Shown: positions 1-7,243 of the stretch, piece after piece
How positions within the stretch are numbered: the first letter of the stretch is position 1
Layout of the letters: each line of letters opens with the position of its first letter
DNA from: Spirochaetales bacterium
GTDB lineage: Bacteria; Spirochaetota; Spirochaetia; Sphaerochaetales; Sphaerochaetaceae
Assembly: GCA_017470995.1 (NCBI GenBank)
Contig: JAFUXI010000072.1
Span: 1-39,531, forward strand
Reading direction: 5' to 3'
Length of the DNA: 39,531 bases
Notes under the pieces: model-generated
Databases searched by the model: none
Told to the model about the DNA's origin: nothing
Seen by the model: the letters and a program-made list of their open reading frames with translations, nothing else
Translations under genes and position numbers: made by a program

Positions 1-2
1 CA

Positions 3-530
3 GGAAAGATAATTGTCTGCGCCTTCGAGGAAGACAGCGTGCTCTCTGCCGGCGGCGGAGCTGTGATGGCTGTACGCGGCGAGTATGTGACCGCACTCAG
101 GGGTAAGGGACCTTCGAAGTATCTGAAGATGCCGGATATGAATGCGGCGCTCGGTTCGGTGCAGCTTGCCAATCTTTCCCAGAACTGCGAGAAGAGGCGT
201 GAGATGCTCAAGTCCTATCAGCAGAGCCTTGCCAAGACAAAGCACAGGCAGTTCGGTCTTAGCCTTCTGGACCTTACTTCGAATGCCGGATTCTTTGCGG
301 TCCATCTGGATTCAAGGCCGGATGATACGGTCAAGTTCGCTGCAAGGCACAACGTTCCTGTACAGATGGCTTTCGAGGACTGCATCTTCAAGGAGCTTGA
401 GGGCGATCCGTTCGAAGTCGCACCCGTTGCGGCATCGTTCTTCTACAGGACGGTGCGTTTCCCGTTGTATTCCTTCCTGAGAGGAAGTGAGGTGGAAGAT
501 ATTTCACGTGTGATCGCACATCTTCCCTGA
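3..530 (+). CDS. DegT/DnrJ/EryC1/StrS-family protein, 5' end outside window
   Basis: The reading frame is open from the first bases, so this is the C-terminal 175 residues of a longer protein (the family is usually 360-400 residues). The segment K-M-P-D-M-N-A-A-L-G-S-V-Q-L followed by E-K-R-R-E-M-L is typical of the DegT sugar-aminotransferase fold, just after the PLP-lysine region. In the family the lysine sits in a pattern like S-F-x-x-T-K-x-x-x-x-G-x-G-G. Here the matching stretch reads A-F-E-E-D-S-V-L-S-A-G-G-G, with serine (codon 36-38) where lysine is expected. If the alignment is right, the protein may not be an ordinary aminotransferase. It ends 11 bases before nadK and is probably cotranscribed with it. 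Family assignment is fairly confident; substrate and activity are unknown. Confidence 0.7.
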   Translation, partial: GKIIVCAFEEDSVLSAGGGAVMAVRGEYVTALRGKGPSKYLKMPDMNAALGSVQLANLSQNCEKRREMLKSYQQSLAKTKHRQFGLSLLDLTSNAGFFAVHLDSRPDDTVKFAARHNVPVQMAFEDCIFKELEGDPFEVAPVAASFFYRTVRFPLYSFLRGSEVEDISRVIAHLP

Positions 531-541
531 CGGAGGTTTGG

Positions 542-1402
542 ATGGAAAGAAGAACCGTTGAGAGAGTTGTAATCCTTGCCAATACTTCAAAGAAAGACAT
601 AAGGGATGTCTGCGGGCTTTTTCGCTCGTTTCTGGACGGCAAGGGGATAGAAAGCACTGTTCTTGGGCTTTCCTCCTCGCTTGAAGATCTCGGAATTGCC
701 ATTCCAGAATGCAATCTTGCCGTTTCCTTCGGAGGGGATGGAACGGTTCTTACCTGCGCCGAGCTTCTCAAGGGACGGAATGTCCCGATTCTGGCTGTGA
801 ACATGGGTTCGTTCGGCTATATCGCAGAGACTTCCGTGGATGAGCTCGAAGTAGTTTTCGATGAATACCTCGGCGGTCTTACGGACGTCTACTCAAGAAT
901 GATGCTTGACGTTTGTGTTAAGAGGGAAGGGAAACCTGTCTTCAGTTCCGCATCACTTAATGACGTGACAGTCTCCGCCATCTCACATGCAAGAATGGCC
1001 AGACTTGATCTCTATCTGAACGGTACGTTCGGGACCAGCCTCAAGGGTGACGGTCTGATAATCGCCACTCCTACAGGGTCCACCGCATACAATCTTGCTG
1101 CCGGAGGCCCGATTCTCGATGCTTCCCTTGACGCCATCATCATCAATCCGATCTGTCCTTTTACCATGGGAGTGAGACCTCTGGTGGTCAACCGGGACTG
1201 CTGTGTCATGCTTTCTCTTCCTAGGCAGAATACGGAGCTTTCCCTGACATGTGACGGGCATGAGGTGTTCAGCGTAAAAGAAGGGGATCAGATTACGGTG
1301 CAGCAATCGGAAGACAGGGCGCTTTTCATCAAAAACCCGAGAAGAAGGTTCATTGAGGTCCTGAGGGACAAGCTTTCCTGGGCCGGAGGATTCAATGCTT
1401 GA
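542..1402 (+). CDS. nadK: NAD kinase
   Basis: Phosphorylates NAD to NADP using ATP or polyphosphate; cytosolic. The 286-residue length is normal. Visible hallmarks are G-G-D-G-T at residues 64-68 (catalytic Asp66), N-M-G-S-F-G-Y near 87, an N-D pair at 140-141, D-G at 170-171 and T-P-T-G-S-T-A-Y at 176-183, followed by A-A-G-G-P. The ATG at 542 is preceded by a GGAGG ribosome site. The stop overlaps the recN start by eight bases, so the two are translationally coupled. A nadK-recN pair is common in bacteria. Confidence 0.96.
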   Translation: MERRTVERVVILANTSKKDIRDVCGLFRSFLDGKGIESTVLGLSSSLEDLGIAIPECNLAVSFGGDGTVLTCAELLKGRNVPILAVNMGSFGYIAETSVDELEVVFDEYLGGLTDVYSRMMLDVCVKREGKPVFSSASLNDVTVSAISHARMARLDLYLNGTFGTSLKGDGLIIATPTGSTAYNLAAGGPILDASLDAIIINPICPFTMGVRPLVVNRDCCVMLSLPRQNTELSLTCDGHEVFSVKEGDQITVQQSEDRALFIKNPRRRFIEVLRDKLSWAGGFNA

Positions 1403-3038
1403 GCATCTGGAGATTCGCAACTTTGCACTGATCGAGAACCTCAGCGTCGATTTCTCGGAGGGTTTCAATGTAATAACAGGAGAGACCGGTTCCGGAAAAT
1501 CCATCATTCTGGGTGCATTGGGTCTTCTGATGGGAGAGCGTTCTGATACCGGTGCAATCAGAACCGGTACGGACGGAATCCTGGTTGATGCCGTTGTCTC
1601 TGTTCCGGATAACCATGATATAATTCCCTGGCTGAAGGAAAGGGGTGTTGAACCGGAAGACGGTGTTCTCTACATCAGACGAAGCGTGAGGGCCAACGGA
1701 GCCAGATCCCTGATTCATGTCCAGAATCAACTCTTCTCAAGGCAGGACCTCTGCGTCCTCGCCGATTCGCTTATAGACATGCACGGACAGAGCGAACACC
1801 AGAGTCTTCTTATCCCAGACCGCCAGAGAAGGATACTCGATTCCTATTCCCAGAACGGAGCGCTTCTGGACAAGTGTTCCGAGGCCTTCAGCAGGATTGT
1901 AGAGCTGAAAGCCCGGAGAGAAGAACTGTCAAGACAGCTTGAAGAGGGCAGAAGGCAGGAAGACTACCTCAGGTTTGCACTTGAGGAAATCGAAAATGCC
2001 GATATAAAGCCCGGAGAGGATGAGGAACTGAAGGACCGCATCAAGGTACTGGGGCAGTTCGAATCCATTTTCGAGAATGTAAATGCCGGAACCGAGAGAC
2101 TTAAGGAAATAAGAAGCGGTATCTATGATGCAGTATCATCTGTCGCAAAGGCATCGAAAGTAGACGACAACCTTTCGGAGTTCACCGCAAGGCTTGAGAG
2201 CGCGAAGATCGAAATAGAGGACATCTCCTCAGGATTGCGTGAATACCTGACTTCCGTCGATTACTCCGAAGATGCCGTGAATGCCATGCAGGATCGCCTT
2301 GCATCGTTGCAGAAACTCAAACGAAAATACGGGCCGCTTCTTTCGGATGTTGAAGCCTTTGCCCGTAAGGCAAGGGAGACCCTGGATATCACCGAGAACT
2401 TCGAAGAGCACCTCCAGCAGTGCGACAGAGATCTTGCCAAAGCTCAGGGTGAATACGATTCAATAGCTGAAAAACTCACTAATGCCAGAAAAAAGCGAGC
2501 ATTAGTTTTGGAGAAGGACATTGAAGCTGTACTTAGAACCCTGGGTATGCCCAATGCGGTTTTCGGTATAGATGTCAGTGAATCCAAGCCGTCGGCCCAT
2601 GGAAGGGATCATATTTCCTTTGAAATCAGTGCCAATCCGGGTGAGGAAAAGAAAGCTATCCGTGATATTGCTTCCGGAGGAGAACTCAGCCGCGTGATGC
2701 TTGCATTGAAGACCGTTCTTGCAAAGGCTGACGATATACAGACGCAGGTGTTCGATGAGATCGATTCCGGAATCGGAGGATCCGTTGCCCTGAGCCTTGC
2801 AAGGTGCATCAGCGATCTCTCCAAGAGCAAGCAGGTAATTGCAATCACACATCTGGCAAGTATAGCAAGTCTGGCTGACTGCCAGATGGTCGTTTCCAAG
2901 AGTGTCGAGAACGGAAGGACCTATACACATCTGAGGACCGTATCCGGAGAGGATAGGGTTCACGAGATTGCGCGTATGCTCAGCGGAGATGAGAGCGAGG
3001 TTTCTCTCAGCCATGCCCGAAGCCTGCTGTCCAATTGA
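1395..3038 (+). CDS. recN: DNA repair protein RecN
   Basis: SMC-like ATPase that acts at double-strand breaks in recombinational repair. The 547-residue length fits the family (about 550). The N-terminal ATPase half carries Walker A G-E-T-G-S-G-K-S at residues 29-36. The middle part is coiled-coil-like (roughly 155-370, rich in Glu, Lys, Arg and Leu). The C-terminal half has the ABC signature-like S-G-G-E-L-S-R and Walker B D-E-I-D-S-G-I-G-G near 454-462, followed by an I-T-H switch. The start overlaps the end of nadK by eight bases. Confidence 0.97.
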   Translation: MLEHLEIRNFALIENLSVDFSEGFNVITGETGSGKSIILGALGLLMGERSDTGAIRTGTDGILVDAVVSVPDNHDIIPWLKERGVEPEDGVLYIRRSVRANGARSLIHVQNQLFSRQDLCVLADSLIDMHGQSEHQSLLIPDRQRRILDSYSQNGALLDKCSEAFSRIVELKARREELSRQLEEGRRQEDYLRFALEEIENADIKPGEDEELKDRIKVLGQFESIFENVNAGTERLKEIRSGIYDAVSSVAKASKVDDNLSEFTARLESAKIEIEDISSGLREYLTSVDYSEDAVNAMQDRLASLQKLKRKYGPLLSDVEAFARKARETLDITENFEEHLQQCDRDLAKAQGEYDSIAEKLTNARKKRALVLEKDIEAVLRTLGMPNAVFGIDVSESKPSAHGRDHISFEISANPGEEKKAIRDIASGGELSRVMLALKTVLAKADDIQTQVFDEIDSGIGGSVALSLARCISDLSKSKQVIAITHLASIASLADCQMVVSKSVENGRTYTHLRTVSGEDRVHEIARMLSGDESEVSLSHARSLLSN

Positions 3039-3080
3039 CTAAAGGGGTTCTATTTCCTAATATTTCCCTAAGGGGAAAGT

Positions 3081-3794
3081 ATGGTTCTTATTAATATTGA
3101 AAGCCTTTCCGACAATGAGCTTCGCATAATTGCTCAGCAGGAAGAGCTTGAGGATTGGGATTCGCTTACTCGCCAGGAACTCATTGACGAGCTTCAGGAT
3201 CTGTACGATGAGGACGTTGACAGGACTTTTGACAGCGTCAGTTCAGGACGCAAATTCGTCAATACCCTCACCGATGTCCAGACGGACAATGTATTGTCCC
3301 TTCCCGGGGTCGAAGCTCTTCCGGAACAGTACAACGAAACATCCATCCATCTGATTATGAAGGATTTCAACTGGGCCTATGTCTTCTGGAGCATTTCCGT
3401 GCAGCAGATGAAGGAGCTTGAGGAAAGCGGATGCAACCTTATTCTCCGAAACACAAGGTCCAACGCCGAAGGCGATGAAGTGGCTGTCTATGACATCGAT
3501 GTTTCCCTCAGCGACAACAGCTGGACTGTTGAGCTTCCGTATGTAGGCTACACCTACACCGTGAGCCTCGTTTCCTGCTGCGACGGCAAGGAGACTGTCA
3601 TCTGTCAGAGCACAAGCCTGACGACAACAAGCAGCTGGCTGGCAGAGCATTCCGAGGAACTTGGAGACGATATCACGTTCAGGATGATTCTGAGTTCCTT
3701 GATTCGCAAGGGTGGGGAAGTGATTGCCAACAGTCAGGTTCAGGCTTTGGTCAACGATCTGCAGAACGGTACTTCCGGGGAGAACCAGATATGA
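3081..3794 (+). CDS. DUF4912 protein with N-terminal Rho_N/SAP-like segment
   Basis: A 237-residue soluble protein. Residues 1-45 (L-S-D-N-E-L-R-I-I-A-Q and T-R-Q-E-L-I-D-E-L) resemble the small helical Rho_N/SAP-type element often found at the start of DUF4912 proteins. Residues about 80-190 are the DUF4912 body, beta-rich, with D-F-N-W-A-Y-V-F-W and Y-V-G-Y-T-Y-T-V. The molecular function of the family is not established. Its stop overlaps the start of the GH57 gene by four bases (ATGA), so the two are tightly coupled. A role linked to alpha-glucan is inferred only from this context. The ribosome site is AAGGGGAAAG before ATG 3081. Confidence 0.8.
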   Translation: MVLINIESLSDNELRIIAQQEELEDWDSLTRQELIDELQDLYDEDVDRTFDSVSSGRKFVNTLTDVQTDNVLSLPGVEALPEQYNETSIHLIMKDFNWAYVFWSISVQQMKELEESGCNLILRNTRSNAEGDEVAVYDIDVSLSDNSWTVELPYVGYTYTVSLVSCCDGKETVICQSTSLTTTSSWLAEHSEELGDDITFRMILSSLIRKGGEVIANSQVQALVNDLQNGTSGENQI

Positions 3795-5428
3795 GAAAGA
3801 ACAGACTAAACTTCATCTTCAATGCACATCTGCCTTTCGTAAGACACCCGGAGTATCCGAAGTTTCTGGAGGAAGACTGGCTCTATGAGGCTATGAACGA
3901 GTCCTATCTTCCGCTTCTCAGGATGATGTTCCGTCTGAGAGAGCGCGAGATTCCGTTCAAACTGACTTTTTCCCTTAGCCCGACTCTGTGCTCGATGCTT
4001 TCCGACGAGCTTCTGAGCAGCCGCTTCCAGACATATCTCGATGAACATATCGAACTCGGAGAGAAGGAGATTGCAAGGCTTTCCTCGGACAAGGCTACAC
4101 GCACCCTTGCCACTCATTACCGCAACGAGATGTTGGAGAACAGGTCATTCTACCAGAATGAATGCCAGGGCAACCTCCTTACGGCATTCAATGCTCTTTC
4201 CAATGCCGGTTGCCTTGAGTTGATTACAACCTCGGCTACGCACGCATATCTTCCCGTCTACAAGGATTATCCTATTGCAGTGAATGCACAGGTCGAGACA
4301 GGCGTGATGGAGCATAACAGACACTTCGACAAGATGACCGATGGTTTCTGGCTCCCCGAATGCGGTTATTATCCCGGAATCGAGAGTATTCTCAGAAGAC
4401 ATAACATCAGCTGGATCAGTCTCGGAGCCCAGGCTCTTGCCCTTTCTCCGGATGAGCCCGAGCGCGGCAGCTACAGCCCCGTCAAATGTCCCAACGGACT
4501 TTACTGCTTTGTCAGGGATGAGCATCTGGCAAGCCTGGTATGGTCTTCCAAGGAAGGCTATCCTGCAGATCCCGAGTACCGTGATTTCTACAGGGACATC
4601 GGTTATGATCTTCCGATGGATTACATCAAGCCATATGTGCATGAGCCTGATATCAGATCCTTTACAGGCTTCAAATACTGTGCCGTGACCGGAAACACTG
4701 CGGAAAAGGCAACCTATGATCTGGATAAGGCAGCGGCAGAGGTAAGATCCCATGCCCTGAACTTCATGTATAACGTGCGCAACCGCACAAGAAGCATGGA
4801 CGATATTCTTGATCTGGATCCTGTCTATACCGTGAGCTTCGATGCGGAACTCTTCGGACACTGGTGGTACGAGGGAGTGCAGTGGCTTGAGCAGCTGATT
4901 CTCCTTATATCGCAGAATGAGGATTTCGAACTGATTACTCCAAATGTATTCATCCATGAGAGGCATATCGTCCAGGTTCTCAGGCCGGCAACATCCAGCT
5001 GGGGTGAGGGCGGTTATTCTTCGGTATGGGTTGACAGTTCCACCAACGCCTGGCTCTACAGACATATCTTCAAGGCAATCGAGCGCATGACCGAGCTTGC
5101 CGAGCGTTTCCCTGCCCAGAAGAGCCTGAAACAGAGATTCCTCAATCAGGCTGCCAGAGAGACTCTGCTTCTGATGGCAAGCGACTGGCCGTTCATAATC
5201 CATAACCAGACAAGTTCGGAATATGCACTCAAGAGAATTGAAGGACACATCCAGAATCTGAATCTGGTATATGACAACATGTGCAAGAATGCCGTGAACA
5301 CAGAATGGCTGGTCAAGGCGGAGAAACGAGACAACCTTTTCAAGCATCTTGACTACAACATCATGAGCAAGGCCCATATGGATGAGCCGAGCCCTGTCTT
5401 TACTACGGATTTCTCCCAAGAGAACTGA
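3791..5428 (+). CDS. GH57 alpha-1,4-glucan branching enzyme-like protein (DUF1957 C-terminus)
   Basis: Retaining glycoside hydrolase family 57 protein of the branching-enzyme type, which makes alpha-1,6 branches in glycogen-like polymers. Length is 545 residues, as usual for the type. The expected nucleophile is Glu190 in W-L-P-E-C-G-Y, and the expected acid/base is Asp351 in S-F-D-A-E-L-F-G-H-W-W-Y-E-G. Both match the positions known for archaeal GH57 branching enzymes. The N-terminus begins with an F-N-A-H-L-P-F-V-R-H motif typical of the family. No signal peptide, so cytosolic. It is coupled to DUF4912 upstream and followed at once by a GH13 amylase, forming a glucan-storage or turnover module. 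Activity is inferred from family. Confidence 0.88.
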   Translation: MRKNRLNFIFNAHLPFVRHPEYPKFLEEDWLYEAMNESYLPLLRMMFRLREREIPFKLTFSLSPTLCSMLSDELLSSRFQTYLDEHIELGEKEIARLSSDKATRTLATHYRNEMLENRSFYQNECQGNLLTAFNALSNAGCLELITTSATHAYLPVYKDYPIAVNAQVETGVMEHNRHFDKMTDGFWLPECGYYPGIESILRRHNISWISLGAQALALSPDEPERGSYSPVKCPNGLYCFVRDEHLASLVWSSKEGYPADPEYRDFYRDIGYDLPMDYIKPYVHEPDIRSFTGFKYCAVTGNTAEKATYDLDKAAAEVRSHALNFMYNVRNRTRSMDDILDLDPVYTVSFDAELFGHWWYEGVQWLEQLILLISQNEDFELITPNVFIHERHIVQVLRPATSSWGEGGYSSVWVDSSTNAWLYRHIFKAIERMTELAERFPAQKSLKQRFLNQAARETLLLMASDWPFIIHNQTSSEYALKRIEGHIQNLNLVYDNMCKNAVNTEWLVKAEKRDNLFKHLDYNIMSKAHMDEPSPVFTTDFSQEN

Positions 5429-5429
5429 A

Positions 5430-7241
5430 ATGCACGGTCCTGTTCTCAGATCAGGAGTCAGCAGTCTTTATGTAAGACCTCTCTATCCCAGAAAAGGTGA
5501 ACGGATATCTCTATGCGTGAGTGCCGATAGGAGCCTAGTCAAATGGGTCAGAATAACGGTCATCGAGAACGATAATCTTTTTCGTTACAAGATGGAGAAA
5601 ACGGCTGACGATGGTCTATATGATGTTTATACTGCAAAGATTTCAAGCTCTGATGCTGAGATAAGGTATTGGTTTGAGGCAGAGCTTAAAGACGGAAGCG
5701 ACTGTTATCTCTCTGCAAGAGGTGTCTTTGATTACCTTTGTTCCTGGAAGGATGCCTTTGTTCTCAAGCAGGATCTGGATGTTCCTTCCTGGGTTCCCTC
5801 ATCAGTATGTTATCAGATATTCCCCGACAGGTTCTGCAATGGGGATCCCGGTGTGGGTGCAAAAGAGGGCGAGTATGAGTTCGATGGCTGCAAGGTCAGG
5901 CAGATGGCCTGGAACGACAAGCCGTTGCCGTACAGCCAGGGACACTGCCTTGATTTCTTCAATGGAGATCTTGCCGGAATTGCATCAAAGGCAGATTATC
6001 TGAAGAGCTTGGGTGTCACCGCCATCTATCTCAATCCGATAGGGTGCAGCCGTACGACACACCGCTATGACTGTACGGATTATTTCCACGTCGATCCGAA
6101 ATTGGGTGGCGATGATGGCTATGCCAGGATGCTAAAGGCTCTTCATGAAGCCGGAATCAGAGTCATCACGGATATTTCCATCAACCACACGGGCACTGAC
6201 CATCCGTGGTTCATAAGCGCCTCCGAGGGCGGACCTGAAGAGGAGTTCTACTACAGAAACAGCAGGGGAGGTTTCGACTGCTGGTTCGATGTAAGCACGT
6301 TGCCTCAGCTAAATTACAACAGTGCAAGACTGAGGGATCTGATCTACAGAAACGAAGATTCCGTTCTACAGAAGTTCCTCAGGGCGCCGTTTTCCCAGGA
6401 TGGCTGGAGGCTTGATGTAGCAACCAGTGTAGGCAACCACGATAAAGAACGGATGTGCCATGAGATATGGAGGGAAGTCAGAGAACAGCTGAAGGCAATC
6501 AGACCCGATGTCTATCTTGTCGGAGAAGACTGGGATGACAGCAGCGAATACCTGAAAGGCGACCAGTGGGATGCAACGATGAACTACGTCGGCTGCTCAA
6601 GGCCCCTGAGGCGTTGGATGGGTGAGAGGGATCGATTCTTCTGGGTTTCCGACAACAGACCGGGGAAAGTGACACCGTATACTGCAAAACAGCTTAAGAG
6701 CCATCTGGAGAACCAGTTGAATTCCCTGGAAGGACAGATGGTCTTCCAGCAGATGAACCTGATCGACAGCCATGATATTCCAAGGCTCCATTGCCACAAG
6801 GAGATCTTTGACAGGAACCTGTACAAAGGGGCTGTCATGATGCAGTTTCTGCTCCCCGGAATGCCGTGCATATATTACGGAGACGAGATCGGCATAGAAG
6901 GGCCGATGGGCAGTGTGGAGAACTGCCGTTATCCGATGGTCTGGGACAAAGAAAGATGGGATTCGGACATGTATGGTTTCTATGTCTCTTTGGGAAAACT
7001 CAGGCACGAATTCTCTGAGGCTCTTTCGGAAGGGCAGTGGGAGTTCGGTTTCTGTGATGATGAAGTACTGGAATTCAGAAGGCAGGGCAATTTCCAGAAA
7101 GTGGTACTCGTCATGTACAGAGGGGAAGGGGAGCGTACGGTTTCCGAGATAGACGTGGAAGGCATGAGGGACTGGTTCTCCGGAGAGACCATAAAAAAAC
7201 TGACCCTGAAGAACAGGGTCAGCAGAATCCTTGTTGAATAG
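5430..7241 (+). CDS. GH13 alpha-amylase family enzyme (neopullulanase/maltodextrin glucosidase type)
   Basis: I chose ATG 5430, one base after the GH57 stop, rather than the in-frame ATG at 5382 inside that gene; this gives 603 residues. Residues 1-100 look like an N-terminal beta-sandwich (CBM34-like). The barrel starts at Y-Q-I-F-P-D-R-F. Catalytic residues visible are the Asp329 nucleophile (D-G-W-R-L-D-V-A), Glu366 (V-G-E-D-W) and Asp449 (D-S-H-D-I-P-R). The insertion pattern and the motif F-P-D-R-F-C-N-G-D-P resemble MalZ, neopullulanase and cyclomaltodextrinase, which cut short maltodextrins. No signal peptide, so cytosolic glycogen or maltodextrin breakdown is likely. Its 3' end contains the terminator of the opposite gene. 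Confidence 0.9.
   Translation: MHGPVLRSGVSSLYVRPLYPRKGERISLCVSADRSLVKWVRITVIENDNLFRYKMEKTADDGLYDVYTAKISSSDAEIRYWFEAELKDGSDCYLSARGVFDYLCSWKDAFVLKQDLDVPSWVPSSVCYQIFPDRFCNGDPGVGAKEGEYEFDGCKVRQMAWNDKPLPYSQGHCLDFFNGDLAGIASKADYLKSLGVTAIYLNPIGCSRTTHRYDCTDYFHVDPKLGGDDGYARMLKALHEAGIRVITDISINHTGTDHPWFISASEGGPEEEFYYRNSRGGFDCWFDVSTLPQLNYNSARLRDLIYRNEDSVLQKFLRAPFSQDGWRLDVATSVGNHDKERMCHEIWREVREQLKAIRPDVYLVGEDWDDSSEYLKGDQWDATMNYVGCSRPLRRWMGERDRFFWVSDNRPGKVTPYTAKQLKSHLENQLNSLEGQMVFQQMNLIDSHDIPRLHCHKEIFDRNLYKGAVMMQFLLPGMPCIYYGDEIGIEGPMGSVENCRYPMVWDKERWDSDMYGFYVSLGKLRHEFSEALSEGQWEFGFCDDEVLEFRRQGNFQKVVLVMYRGEGERTVSEIDVEGMRDWFSGETIKKLTLKNRVSRILVE
7193..7222 (-). terminator. Intrinsic terminator of the GGDEF/EAL gene, inside the amylase ORF
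   Basis: On the minus strand a perfect 9-bp stem (CTGACCCTG / CAGGGTCAG) with a 5-base loop is followed by seven T. It lies 22 bases beyond the stop of the minus-strand gene and within the last codons of the convergent amylase gene. On the plus strand no T-run follows, so it should act in one direction only. Confidence 0.8.
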
Positions 7242-7243
7242 GT

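Noticed and set aside
4145..5419. Long minus-strand open frame opposite the GH57 gene
   Set aside because: It has no recognisable protein motif or ribosome site and lies wholly antisense to a gene with clear catalytic motifs; it is a by-product of codon usage.
5382..5429. Earlier ATG for the GH13 gene at 5382
   Set aside because: It would overlap the GH57 gene by 47 bases and add 16 residues unlike the family; ATG 5430 follows the GH57 stop directly.
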